Source: an uncultured Eubacterium sp.
GTDB lineage: Bacteria; Bacillota; Clostridia; Lachnospirales; Lachnospiraceae
Length of the DNA stretch: 29,656 nucleotides
NCBI GenBank assembly: GCA_934351445.1
Contig: CAKRIZ010000028.1
Coordinates: 1 to 29,656 of the forward strand
Reading direction: 5' to 3'
Positions 1 to 8,685 of this stretch are shown here, one piece after another. The first letter of the stretch is position 1, and the number at the start of each line of letters is the position of its first letter. Position numbers and translations under genes: made by a program. Below the pieces are notes generated by a model, which did not search any database, had not been told where the DNA came from, and saw nothing but the letters and a program-made list of their open reading frames with translations.

Positions 1-84
1 GAAAAAATCTCTATGAAGAAATGAAAATGTGAGAAAAAGCGAGTTAACAAGAGAAAAACAAAGATTATTATGGGAGGAGAAGGA

Positions 85-987
85 ATGAACGTAAAGAAAT
101 TTAAAGAAATTGTAAGTACGTGGGATAATTATCAAGAAAGTAGCAGATCTTTTAGAGTATGGGCACAAAATTGTTATGATAATTATAATCTTAAGAAGAT
201 GATGGATCGTTATGAAGAAGAATACGTTTTTCAAAGTGAAGAAGATTTTGGGGATTCCGAGGAGTTTGAAAATTTTTCTTATACATGGAACTATATAGGT
301 TTTCATACGCTGCTCGGTTTGTATAACTGCATGGAGTGGAGGATAGATGAAAAATACCAAAATATGCAACCTCGTTATGATGAAGAAGGTGAGTGCTTTT
401 ATTATGACATAACGTTTGAAGAACTTTATAACAAAGTAGAAAAAATAGAAGATGATCTTGAATATGTGTACGCAATACTAGTGTTGTGTAGAGGTATAAG
501 TCATTCAACAAAACTATATAAAGAATATGCTAAGAAAATATATGAAGGATTAAAAGAATATGATTTAGAAGAATGTCAGGAATTGCTTAATGATAGCAAT
601 TTAAAAAAAGTATTTGTTGCTATGTGGTTTGATACATCAATGAATCTTGCACGGGAAAAAATAGAGCAGGCATTAACAGATTGTAATTATGAACCAATGC
701 TGATTGATGTTAAAGAACATAATGGTCAGATCGTTCCGGAAATCTTTAGGGAAATTGAGGAGAGTGAGTTTGTTGTTGCTGATTTGACAGGGCATCGAGG
801 TGGTGTTTATTATGAAGCAGGGTATGCGATGGCAAAAGATAAACCGGTAATTTTGTGTTGTGAAAAGGGGACAGAAACGCATTTTGATGTTGCACAAGTC
901 AACACCATATATTGGGAAAATGAAAAAGATTTGTATGATAGATTGGTAAAACGTATAAAAGCTACTGTAGGCGAGAATATATGCTAA
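85..987 (+). CDS. Nucleoside 2-deoxyribosyltransferase/TIR-like domain protein
   Basis: A 300-residue protein with a charged, helical N-terminal half that I do not recognise (about residues 1-165) and a C-terminal alpha/beta domain of the nucleoside 2-deoxyribosyltransferase/TIR-like superfamily. That domain opens with KKVFVAMWFD and carries D233 in VADLTG and E244 in YYEAGYA. In the family the equivalent Glu is the glycosidase nucleophile, so cleavage of a nucleotide such as NAD is possible but unproven. I chose ATG 85 because GGAGGAGAAGG lies just before it; an in-frame ATG at 70 has no such site. The gene is AT-rich and sits next to an IS110 element and upstream of Wadjet, so it may be a defence effector acquired by transfer. 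No membrane segment or signal peptide is visible. Confidence 0.7.
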   Translation: MNVKKFKEIVSTWDNYQESSRSFRVWAQNCYDNYNLKKMMDRYEEEYVFQSEEDFGDSEEFENFSYTWNYIGFHTLLGLYNCMEWRIDEKYQNMQPRYDEEGECFYYDITFEELYNKVEKIEDDLEYVYAILVLCRGISHSTKLYKEYAKKIYEGLKEYDLEECQELLNDSNLKKVFVAMWFDTSMNLAREKIEQALTDCNYEPMLIDVKEHNGQIVPEIFREIEESEFVVADLTGHRGGVYYEAGYAMAKDKPVILCCEKGTETHFDVAQVNTIYWENEKDLYDRLVKRIKATVGENIC

Positions 988-1030
988 TGATACTAACTCA
1001 AACTTCGCACATAAATTTTAACTATGCACC

Positions 1031-1057
1031 TTGCTACGAAAATAAAACTCGTAGCAA
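1031..1057. repeat. Perfect inverted repeat downstream of the first gene
   Basis: TTGCTACGA and TCGTAGCAA form a 9-bp stem around a 9-base loop. No T-run follows on either strand, so it is not a standard rho-independent terminator. It may be part of the downstream end of the IS110 element or a structured 3' end of the preceding gene. Confidence 0.5.
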
Positions 1058-1165
1058 AAAACTGAACCTTGACAACAAATGTTTTCAACAATTATGAAAG
1101 CATCACTATAAAGCAGTCACAGTATTGGCTGCCGGCAGTAAGATATTGATTGTATTTAAGAAATG

Positions 1166-2404
1166 CTAGCTTTGAGCTTCCACATGATAGCCATGCTTTT
1201 CCAATTCCCGTATATAACGAGAAAGCTGTTTTTGCTCACAATTCTTACGTCTTGTTTCAAAACAGGATTCGTCAAATAGAGTTCCTTGCTTTAACATTGT
1301 GTAGATAATGACAAGAAGTTTTCGGGCAAGCGCGACAATGGCTTTTTTGGCTCCTTTTTTCTGTTTGATTCTCCAGTACCATGCAGAAAGATAGGTGTTG
1401 CGTTTCCCGGCAATCACCCAGGCAATTTCGCAAAGCATACTTTTTATGTAAGGATTGCCTTTTGTGACAGAGGCGCTTTTTCGTTTTCCGGCACTTTCGT
1501 TATTACCTGGGCATAGACCAGCCCATGAGCAGATGTGTTCCGCAGTTTTAAATGGCTCCATATCAATACCGATTTCAGCAATAATTGCACAGGAAGCAGT
1601 TGTGCTTATCCCATAGATGCTATTCAACTGCTCAACTTGTAAAGTAAATGGAGCCATATCCTCCTCGAGACTCGTTTCGACTTCGGTAAGATGCTCTTTT
1701 AGAGAATCGTAATGAGTCATGAGAATTTTTAAAAATGTCTTTTGGTGTTCTGACAACGTTCCGTTCACGGACATGAGAATTTCATCAATACGGTTTCTGG
1801 TCTTGGTTTTGAGACAAGAATCTAAAGCAGTTTTATCAATCTGCCCATGTTCAATTAAATGCAGAATGATGTTTCTACCCGAAGCGCCAAAAATATCAGA
1901 AATAAAGGATGATAGACGGAAGCCGGAACTTTGTAAAAATTTCTCAATCCTGTTCTTCTGTGATGTAATATCGCGGATGACACTCTTACGGTAACGATTT
2001 AGATCGCGGAATTCCCGAATTCTTTTTTCGGGAATAAAACTTCCGTTCAGAAGTCCGGCGCGAAGCAAGGTAGAAATCCATTCGGAATCCCGCATATCGG
2101 TCTTTTTGCCAGGAACATTTTTCATATGGCGTGCATTTACAACGAGCAGGGTAATATCACCAGAGAAGGCATCTTCCAGTATTTCATAAATCGGCATCCA
2201 ATAAATACCGGTGCTTTCCATAGCTACATGATGACAGTTTTGAGAAACGATCCAATCTCGTAATGCTATCATATCTGGAATTAATGTAGTAAACTCACGA
2301 ATTTCAGAACGGGTTGGCTTGCCCAGAGGACCAGTCAGGATACATGCAACAATTTTTTCTTTGTGGACATCCAGACCACAGGAAATTTCCAGAAGGTCTT
2401 TCAT
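1166..2404 (-). CDS. IS110-family transposase (DEDD recombinase)
   Basis: A 412-residue IS110-family transposase, the RNA-guided recombinase of this insertion-sequence family. The N-terminal RuvC-like DEDD domain shows D12 (GLDVHKEK), E63 (AMESTGIYW) and the pair D103/D106 (KTDMRD). A coiled region follows, then the C-terminal Transposase_20 domain (SIYGISTTASCAIIAEIG, then GNNESAGKRKSASVTKGNP) containing candidate serine nucleophiles. The reading frame is open further upstream, but ATG 2404 has AGGAGTGG directly before it and starts the conserved domain, so I use it. The gene looks intact. The element's outer ends cannot be fixed from one copy because this family usually lacks terminal inverted repeats. 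Confidence 0.93.
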   Translation of the reverse strand: MKDLLEISCGLDVHKEKIVACILTGPLGKPTRSEIREFTTLIPDMIALRDWIVSQNCHHVAMESTGIYWMPIYEILEDAFSGDITLLVVNARHMKNVPGKKTDMRDSEWISTLLRAGLLNGSFIPEKRIREFRDLNRYRKSVIRDITSQKNRIEKFLQSSGFRLSSFISDIFGASGRNIILHLIEHGQIDKTALDSCLKTKTRNRIDEILMSVNGTLSEHQKTFLKILMTHYDSLKEHLTEVETSLEEDMAPFTLQVEQLNSIYGISTTASCAIIAEIGIDMEPFKTAEHICSWAGLCPGNNESAGKRKSASVTKGNPYIKSMLCEIAWVIAGKRNTYLSAWYWRIKQKKGAKKAIVALARKLLVIIYTMLKQGTLFDESCFETRRKNCEQKQLSRYIRELEKHGYHVEAQS

Positions 2405-2610
2405 ATAGAACCACTCCTTTACTATAGAATTAGCAGGAGATTTGCCCGAGATAATACGGACTTTGCTACTCGTGCTATCCATAAAAGGTGCGACAGTATG
2501 CTGTGCTCAAGGGCAAAACATTTACGTTGAAAAACGGGGTGCAAATCCTCCAAGGTGCAATCAAACTTAATCCTGCCTAAGACTATTGTAAGGCAAAAAG
2601 AGAAGTGAAA
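2405..2610 (-). ncRNA. Candidate IS110 bridge RNA region
   Basis: IS110-group elements carry a structured bridge RNA in the non-coding end upstream of the transposase; it base-pairs with donor and target DNA. The non-coding DNA upstream of this transposase is the expected place. It contains a small stem (TGCCT 2574-2578 with AGGCA 2591-2595) and a repeated GGTGCAA (2538-2544 and 2554-2560), which could belong to paired loops. The boundaries and the assignment are inference from family knowledge; no covariance model was run. Confidence 0.35.
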
Positions 2611-2709
2611 AAAGTAGTGGAGTCAGTATCCTATTTTCATTATAGGCTGAGATAAGCTTTCATGATTCGTTGAAAATTCAATACCTGGCAGTTATTCAGT
2701 TGTCAATGT

Positions 2710-2929
2710 TCAGTTCTTAAGCGGTTTGGTCAGGCTTATGTACATGCTTCTGTCAGAAAAAAATCAGCAGAAACAGATATTGGAAGATTTCTGTTACCGG
2801 AATTCCTTTCTTTTTGTAGGCGTTGGATACTTTCAAAGCTGAGGAAACATGAAATCTTGTAAAAAATCTTTTGATAGATTTCGAAATCTGCTTATCATCT
2901 TGAGTTGCTTGTGTTATACTTTTATTCAT
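2710..2929 (-). pseudogene. IS4-like (DDE) transposase, N-terminal remnant
   Basis: On the minus strand ATG 2929, preceded by GGAGG, opens a frame starting MNKSITQATQDDKQISK and reaching NAYKKKGIPVTEIFQYLFL. This resembles the start of IS4-type transposases common in Lachnospiraceae. The frame breaks in a poly-A/T run; the continuation (SDRSMYISLTKPLKN) is in another frame and stops at 2710. All catalytic DDE parts are missing. It is a dead fragment left beside the later IS110 insertion. Family placement is from recall of the motif, not a search. Confidence 0.65.
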
Positions 2930-2967
2930 AGCATGAGCCTCCGGTTTGTAATTGTTTTTTGTAATAG

Positions 2968-3006
2968 AATCCGCTATACTGTAAACATCAGCGTAGCGGA
3001 TTTTTT
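2968..3006 (+). terminator. Hairpin with T-run upstream of the ATPase remnant
   Basis: AATCCGCTA (2968-2976) pairs with TAGCGGATT (2994-3002), followed by a T-run. It lies directly before the ATPase remnant. It could end transcription from the left or act as an attenuator, because a TTGTTT/TATACT promoter-like pair (2953-2980, 16-base spacer) overlaps its left arm. Confidence 0.55.
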
Positions 3007-3017
3007 AGGATGATTCG

Positions 3018-3322
3018 ATGGAGAATACATTGAAATTACCGGTAGGAATCGAAAGCTTTAAGGAGATACGTCAGCTTGGTTTTTATCATATTGACAAAAC
3101 AAAGTTGATCGAACAATTATTACAAAGCTGGGGAAAGTAAATTTGTTTACCCGTCCGCGGCGATTTGGAAAGTCGCTGAACATGAGTATGCTAAAGTGTT
3201 TCTTCGAGATAGGGACGGATCCTGCGCTATTTGACGGATTGTATATTGCACAGAATTCGGAATTGTTATGGCATAGCTTTTTGCAAGAAAACAAACATTT
3301 CGCAAACAATAGGTATAAAACA
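3018..3322 (+). pseudogene. AAA-ATPase-like protein, frameshifted N-terminal remnant
   Basis: ATG 3018 encodes 40 residues (MENTLKLPVGIESFKEIRQL onward, ending SWGK) and stops at TAA 3138-3140. The homologous continuation, VNLFTRPRRFGKSLNMSMLK, is open in the -1 frame from GTA 3137. This is the N-terminus of the AAA-ATPase-like family (usually with a C-terminal PD-(D/E)XK nuclease), including its RRFGKS P-loop. Similarity ends near IAQNSEL (about 3265) and jetA follows, so Walker B, sensors and nuclease are absent. A single-base loss explains the shift. The heptamer GGGAAAG at 3131-3137 also fits a -1 slip site, and slipping there would restore the family sequence. The shifted frame runs in frame into jetA. 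Confidence 0.75.
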
Positions 3323-4729
3323 GTGAATTTCTTTGATTATATAAAAAATGATGATTTTTTTAAACCTTTAACGTTAAAGTATCGGCGGATTTATTATGAC
3401 TGTATGCAGGTGCTGATCGAGAAAACGAAGGAACTGCCGGTTTTGTATGAGTCAGATGCAAAAGACAGTATCACATTGTATCTGAAGAATGTTGGAATCG
3501 ATGAGGCTGATATTGCCAGTAACGTGACTATGGACGAGGGTGGTGCACCGTTGCAGGCAGCGGGTGTGGTAGCACTGTTTCGTGAGTGCGGATGGCTGCT
3601 CCCGCGTGAGATCGGCAGAAATGGCGAGTACGTGGTGAATGTTTCGACAAATTGCAGAAGGTTTATGGATTTCCTCAGAAAAATGACGGAAAAGACAGGG
3701 GAAGGTATGATGTCTAATCGTATCTTCTCTATGTATGAGATCATGAAATCGGCTTTTGACGAAGATTCCATGCGGCGCGAGCGGCCATATACAAATATTC
3801 TGGTGCCACTCGTTGATAATGAGACAGAATTAAAAAATGAACTGACGGATCTGAAAGATAGTATCTCAAGTATTATGAAGGCTGTGATTGCATTTCAGGA
3901 TATCAATAGTTTTGGACAGTTTATCATGAAAGATGAGATGCTTGACCTTTTCTTTAACGAGTATTTCTTTGTGAAAAATAATGGATTGATCCCCACACAA
4001 TTATCGTTTATAAAAAGTAAACTGCGCATATTGAAGCAGGATGAATACTACGAAAAAATGATCGCAGAATGTGCCGAGAAGTTGCAATTCAGTTATGATG
4101 AGGCTCAGGAACGTGTAGATCGGTATTTTGCGGAACTGCAGTATTTCCTAAGCGTAGAATATGAGGTTAATATGGAACTCATTGACAGCCGCATCAACAA
4201 TTATTATAACCTCGCCAATACGAGAATTATGTTAATGGCGAGTAATGGGGTACGATTGGAGTCGGCACTCAATGATTTTTTAAATGCGGTATCGAGGCTT
4301 CCGGCAGAGCAGCAGGACGCTGTGATGGAAAAGGTCTCAGACTGCGCGCGTATTACGAATCAGAAATATGTTGGATATAAGTCATTTGAGAAGAATAAAC
4401 GGATTAGGAATGAAGGGCAGAATATCGGGTTACTGACAGAGGAACTGACAGAAGAAGAAAAGAGACGGCAGACGGAAAGATTGTTTCATAGCGCGCCGAA
4501 TCGTTATTCGGTTGACCGAGTCAGTACATTTCTGGAAGCGCAGATGGGGACTGACAATGAATTGCGCATTAAGGAGATGTCTATACATGCAAAAGAGGAA
4601 GTGTTGATGTATGCGGCGGCGATGCTCTATGCGAAAAATGAGGAATTTCCGTATGAGGTACAATTGACAGAGGATATGGTACATACAAAGCTGGCGGATA
4701 TTACCGACATGAAGATACATAAGAAGTAG
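3323..4729 (+). CDS. jetA: Wadjet protein JetA
   Basis: The first gene of a Wadjet plasmid-defence operon. JetA is the kleisin-like subunit that with JetB bridges the JetC SMC dimer. The start is set at GTG 3323, where NFFDYIKNDDFFKPL opens the recognisable protein (468 residues, normal for the family). The frame is open further upstream, but there it encodes the ATPase remnant. The ribosome site before the GTG is weak (ATAGGT). The middle has long helical stretches (about 165-350), and the C-terminal region RESALNDFL-type segment through NKRIRNEG matches the JetA family (formerly DUF5716, from memory). Stop at 4729; jetB follows after 13 bases. No strong promoter is visible close upstream, so expression may come from before 3018 or inside the remnant. 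Confidence 0.82.
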   Translation: MNFFDYIKNDDFFKPLTLKYRRIYYDCMQVLIEKTKELPVLYESDAKDSITLYLKNVGIDEADIASNVTMDEGGAPLQAAGVVALFRECGWLLPREIGRNGEYVVNVSTNCRRFMDFLRKMTEKTGEGMMSNRIFSMYEIMKSAFDEDSMRRERPYTNILVPLVDNETELKNELTDLKDSISSIMKAVIAFQDINSFGQFIMKDEMLDLFFNEYFFVKNNGLIPTQLSFIKSKLRILKQDEYYEKMIAECAEKLQFSYDEAQERVDRYFAELQYFLSVEYEVNMELIDSRINNYYNLANTRIMLMASNGVRLESALNDFLNAVSRLPAEQQDAVMEKVSDCARITNQKYVGYKSFEKNKRIRNEGQNIGLLTEELTEEEKRRQTERLFHSAPNRYSVDRVSTFLEAQMGTDNELRIKEMSIHAKEEVLMYAAAMLYAKNEEFPYEVQLTEDMVHTKLADITDMKIHKK

Positions 4730-4742
4730 AAAGGGTCTTGGG

Positions 4743-5381
4743 ATGAGTGATATTGATTTTCTGAAAAAGATGAATGAGGAAGATGCGTATCTGTTTAAGC
4801 GTTGTATTCGTAAACTGCTGGATGCGACGTTTATTGTGGCGGATAAAGATGAGAAATTGTATGATTTTATTGCGTCGGAATCAAATCAGTATGATGTGAA
4901 TACTTATCTGGCAGCGATCGGGTATAAGGTTGTAGTAGAGGAACGAATGAAAGTAGTTATGCTGCAGCAGGCAGACGAGGATCTGGAGACGGTTGGTCTG
5001 AAGCGGTTGAATCTCTATCGATTTGACGCGAAGCAGATTCGATTGCTGATGGTATTATGGCTCTTGTTTTTGGAACGGATGGGTTATGTGGATCCGGTTT
5101 ATATCACAGTCGGAGATATTATTGACAAATGCAAAATCTATCAGATTCAGATGAAGCCAGCGGAATTTAAAGAGGCTTATCGTATATTTAAGAGGTTCAG
5201 CCTGATTGATTATAGTGATGATATTGTGACGGAGGATGGGAAAGTCCGTCTGTATCCTTCGCTGCAATTTTGTCTGGATATTGCACAGTTGAAACAGGTT
5301 ATGGCTGAATACACGCCAGATGCAGATGTGGTGGACGGAGAGCAGCAGGATATGCCAGAAAGCGAGGATGCGGATGAGTAA
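4743..5381 (+). CDS. jetB: Wadjet protein JetB (DUF4194)
   Basis: A 212-residue protein matching the JetB/DUF4194 family, a KITE/MukE-like partner that binds JetA and the JetC heads. Two winged-helix-like segments are apparent: about residues 30-75, and 95-175 (RFDAKQIRLLMVLWLLFLER, then EFKEAYRIFKRFSLIDY). The C-terminus is acidic (DADVVDGEQQDMPESEDADE). AAAGGG lies before ATG 4743. The 3' end overlaps the jetC start by 8 bases, which implies translational coupling. Its place between jetA and jetC is the standard Wadjet order. Confidence 0.88.
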   Translation: MSDIDFLKKMNEEDAYLFKRCIRKLLDATFIVADKDEKLYDFIASESNQYDVNTYLAAIGYKVVVEERMKVVMLQQADEDLETVGLKRLNLYRFDAKQIRLLMVLWLLFLERMGYVDPVYITVGDIIDKCKIYQIQMKPAEFKEAYRIFKRFSLIDYSDDIVTEDGKVRLYPSLQFCLDIAQLKQVMAEYTPDADVVDGEQQDMPESEDADE

Positions 5382-8300
5382 GACGATTTTGCGAAAGATA
5401 CATCTGGTAAATTGGTATGGATTCAGTAATGTGACGATCCCGGTTTCTGAGAATCTGACGTTGATTTCCGGAGAGAATGAGTGTGGAAAATCGACGATAC
5501 TGGATGCGATCAAGTATGCATATACGGGTGATACCCAGTTTAATAAAGCGACAAGCGGATATAACACCGGGCTCGGAAAAAGAAATCTGGTGTCCTATAC
5601 GCGTTGTCTGGTGGACGCAAGCTCAGGTATCTATGCGCGACCTGCCGATAAAATACCAGTCGTGTATACGCATATTGCGCTCGAATATTATGACCAGATA
5701 AACGAAAATCCGTTTGTGCTGGGTGTGGTTATCGAAACTGCGGTTACGGATATCAGAGGTACGCATTGGTATGCGATAAATGGGAAAACAATTGCAGATA
5801 TAGATTTTGTATATGAGGAGGATTCGGTCAAAAAGCCATATGATGCTGCTGGCTTTCAGAAAAGATATGGTGTTCAGATGAGATCGAAAACAGAAGGCAT
5901 TACATTGTTTATGCAGATGGTTGGGTTGAAGCTGCCTTATCAGGAGGCATTGAAATACCAGAGAAAGCTGCGTAATATCATGGCATACAATCCGGCGTCA
6001 AAGATTCAGGAATTTATCAAAGAATCTGTGTTGGAAGAACATCCTGTTAATTTTGATAAATTAAAGGAAGCGAGAAAAAATATCGAACAGATCAACAATA
6101 GTCTGGAGCAGATTGAGCAGGAATTACAGGATCTGGACTCTATATTGACTGATTTTGATGAACATGATAAGAAGGCGCTGCAACTGCGGATCGATGATAT
6201 CAAGATCAAATACAGAGATCTGGTGAGCTATCGGACGGAGATCCGAGAGGCGGAAGAACGGATCCGGGAGAGCCGCATTACATGTGAGGCATTAACGGTC
6301 GCGATTCGGGAGCAGGATGGTGAGATCGAAGAACTTGACCGTGCTTATTCAGATAGTGTTCGGGCGCTGCATGAACTGGATGGATCTAAGGCGATCGCAG
6401 CATCGGAACAGTTGATCAATAGCTATGAATCGCAACTGGAGCAGCTACGTGCCGAAAAGGAAAAACTGGAGCAGTTTCAACGGCAGATGCAGGAGCTGGT
6501 GACGCATCTGCTAGAGACTGGTATTCTGGATTCTGGATATGCGATTGAAGAATTGTCGTCAAAGAGTGTCGAGATCGTGGAAAAACAGCGGATGATCGAT
6601 TCGCTGAGGGAAGACATACGTGTGGGCAGGGATCGTCTGATCGAGAGACACACACTTGTGAGAAAAGAACTCGAAGTTGTACAGGCAGAATGTGTGGAGC
6701 AGGATCAGATCATTGAGAATTGCAATAAAAACCGGGCAGATTATTCGCGTGTCCGGGAGCAGCTGGAGCTGATTCGTGAGATCAACCGTGAGTTTAAAAA
6801 ACGTGGAATTGGCGAAGAAGCGCATATGGCCTGCGAGTATGTCGTTGAGCTGAAGGATGAGGACTGGAGAAATGCGATAGAGGCATTTCTGGGCGTTCAT
6901 CGTTATGCGGTGATCGTATCGGGTGAAAATTTTGATGTGGCGAATGCTGTACTGGATCGGTCGCAGCACCGGTATGTAGAGCTGGTGAATTCAAAACGGT
7001 TGATGAAGAAAAAGCTTGATTGCGTGGAGTCATCGGTTTTCCAATTTCTTGATATTCAAAATGAAACGGCTGCCAGTTATTTTCGTTTTTGGCTGGGAAG
7101 AATCCATGCAGTAGATAATGCAGACGTAGCTGTTTATGATAATGCGATGTCCAAAGAGGGAAAACTCAGTCGGAATATGGCGGTGACCTATATCAATACG
7201 AAAAAGATAAAGAGCTATTGTCTGGGTAATCATGCGATCGAGCTGAATAAGCGTGCAGCGGAGAGACGTTTGCGAGAATTTCAGGAGAAAGAAGCGCAGC
7301 TTCTGGCAGAACAGGACAAGCTGCAGAAACAGGCGGTATGTCTGCGAAACGGGTTGGAGCAGTTTAAAGAGTTTCAACTGAATGCACATAAGGAATGGGC
7401 GAAGGTTACGGCAGACCTGAATGAAGAAAAGGGGCGATATCGTGAACTCGTGGAGGCACAGAAAAATAATGCAGAATTTATGGCATTGAATGAGCGTGTA
7501 ACTGTGCTGAAAACACAGTTGGATACCAGAAAAAAAGAACGGGATGAAAATATCCGACAGAAAACGATTCAGGAAACTACGATCACACAAAATGAAAAAA
7601 ATGTGAAAGAAACTCAGACAAAGGCTGCTGCAAAGCAGGCAGAGCTGGACGAAGAGAGAATCACTGCGAAATCTGTTGTAGAGACTGCAATAGAAGAATA
7701 TGATGGCTTTTTATCCGGGGAGAATAAAAGCGGTGGCTTGATGCTCCGCGATACAAAAGCACGTGTAGACCGCAGGATCCGCGAATTGGAAGGTATGATC
7801 AATGGCAAGCAGCAATCCTATAACAACCGCAAACAGGACGTGGACAGGCTGCCAATGGGATTGGAGTGCGAAGCGGATTATCAGAGGCGGAGAGGCAGGA
7901 TCTGGATCGATGATTTGCAGGGAATCCAGCAAAAACTAAAGGAGCAGACGATAACCTATGAGCGGATATTTAAACGGGAATTTGTATTGAATATCTATGA
8001 GACGGCGAAGGATGCCCGGAGTGATATATCAGATATCAATAAGGAACTGCGCAAGCTGCAGTTTTCGACCAAATATCAGTTTGATGTGAAGATGCTGAAT
8101 GATAATTCTGATTATGCGAAGATCCTGCGGTATGCGGAATACTTGCAGGAGACGAATGATATGTCTGATGGGCAGATGTCATTGACGGGTCTGATGGGTT
8201 ATGAAAATGATGAGGTAGAGACGCGGGAGCGTGAGATCCGGGATATTATCAATAAGATGATAGATCATAATGACAGCTCTGAGATTAAAAAATTTGCAGA

Positions 8301-8685
8301 TTATCGCAATTATATGAGCTATGAGATCATCATTAATAATGATGAAGTGAAGGACGGGAAGTTGTCGAAGCAGGTGGGATATAATTCCGGGGCAGGAACG
8401 CAGATTCCGTATACACTGATACTTTCGGCTGCGTTATCCATGCTGTACAATGTGAGAGTAAATTCGGTTCGTCTGATCTTTATTGATGAGCCTTTTGAAA
8501 AAATGAGTGACCATAATATCAAGCTGATGCTGGATTTTTTCAAAAACCAGGATTTTCAGGTGATTTTCTGTGCACCTCCGAACAAATTGGAATCCATTGG
8601 TAGTGAATGTGGTGTGATCATTCCGGTGTTAAAGGTTAGCAATGATAATATGCAGATAGGAAAAGTGAAATTCCATGAGCAGTAA
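5374..8685 (+). CDS. jetC: Wadjet SMC-like ATPase JetC
   Basis: A 1103-residue MukB/SbcC-like SMC ATPase, the motor that extrudes DNA loops and senses small circular DNA. The N-terminal head has Walker A GENECGKST (residues 33-41). Long coiled-coil arms cover about 220-470 and 620-870, around a hinge-like globular part (about 490-620). The C-terminal head has a signature-like SGAGT (1005-1009) and Walker B RLIFIDEP with D1038/E1039. ATG 5374 lies inside the end of jetB (ATGAGTAA overlap) with GAGG upstream; a longer in-frame start at 5320 would only add jetB-overlapping sequence. The stop overlaps the jetD start by 11 bases. All key ATPase residues are present, so it should be functional. Confidence 0.93.
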   Translation: MSKTILRKIHLVNWYGFSNVTIPVSENLTLISGENECGKSTILDAIKYAYTGDTQFNKATSGYNTGLGKRNLVSYTRCLVDASSGIYARPADKIPVVYTHIALEYYDQINENPFVLGVVIETAVTDIRGTHWYAINGKTIADIDFVYEEDSVKKPYDAAGFQKRYGVQMRSKTEGITLFMQMVGLKLPYQEALKYQRKLRNIMAYNPASKIQEFIKESVLEEHPVNFDKLKEARKNIEQINNSLEQIEQELQDLDSILTDFDEHDKKALQLRIDDIKIKYRDLVSYRTEIREAEERIRESRITCEALTVAIREQDGEIEELDRAYSDSVRALHELDGSKAIAASEQLINSYESQLEQLRAEKEKLEQFQRQMQELVTHLLETGILDSGYAIEELSSKSVEIVEKQRMIDSLREDIRVGRDRLIERHTLVRKELEVVQAECVEQDQIIENCNKNRADYSRVREQLELIREINREFKKRGIGEEAHMACEYVVELKDEDWRNAIEAFLGVHRYAVIVSGENFDVANAVLDRSQHRYVELVNSKRLMKKKLDCVESSVFQFLDIQNETAASYFRFWLGRIHAVDNADVAVYDNAMSKEGKLSRNMAVTYINTKKIKSYCLGNHAIELNKRAAERRLREFQEKEAQLLAEQDKLQKQAVCLRNGLEQFKEFQLNAHKEWAKVTADLNEEKGRYRELVEAQKNNAEFMALNERVTVLKTQLDTRKKERDENIRQKTIQETTITQNEKNVKETQTKAAAKQAELDEERITAKSVVETAIEEYDGFLSGENKSGGLMLRDTKARVDRRIRELEGMINGKQQSYNNRKQDVDRLPMGLECEADYQRRRGRIWIDDLQGIQQKLKEQTITYERIFKREFVLNIYETAKDARSDISDINKELRKLQFSTKYQFDVKMLNDNSDYAKILRYAEYLQETNDMSDGQMSLTGLMGYENDEVETREREIRDIINKMIDHNDSSEIKKFADYRNYMSYEIIINNDEVKDGKLSKQVGYNSGAGTQIPYTLILSAALSMLYNVRVNSVRLIFIDEPFEKMSDHNIKLMLDFFKNQDFQVIFCAPPNKLESIGSECGVIIPVLKVSNDNMQIGKVKFHEQ

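Larger units (their letters stand above)
1060..2715. mobile_element. IS110-family insertion, approximate extent
   Basis: The transposase and its upstream non-coding DNA lie between two inverted copies of a 17-base motif: AACTGAACCTTGACAAC at 1060-1076, and its reverse complement with one mismatch at 2699-2715. These give a practical outer bound, but they need not be the true ends, because the right-hand copy overlaps the end of an older transposase remnant. The true element may be shorter. Confidence 0.4.

Noticed and set aside
1031..1057. Rho-independent terminator of the first gene
   Set aside because: The stem is perfect but no T-run follows on either strand.
3137..4729. A single long jetA beginning with the ATPase segment
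   Set aside because: The first 60 or so codons encode a fragment of an unrelated ATPase family, and the JetA-like sequence begins at GTG 3323 with normal family length.
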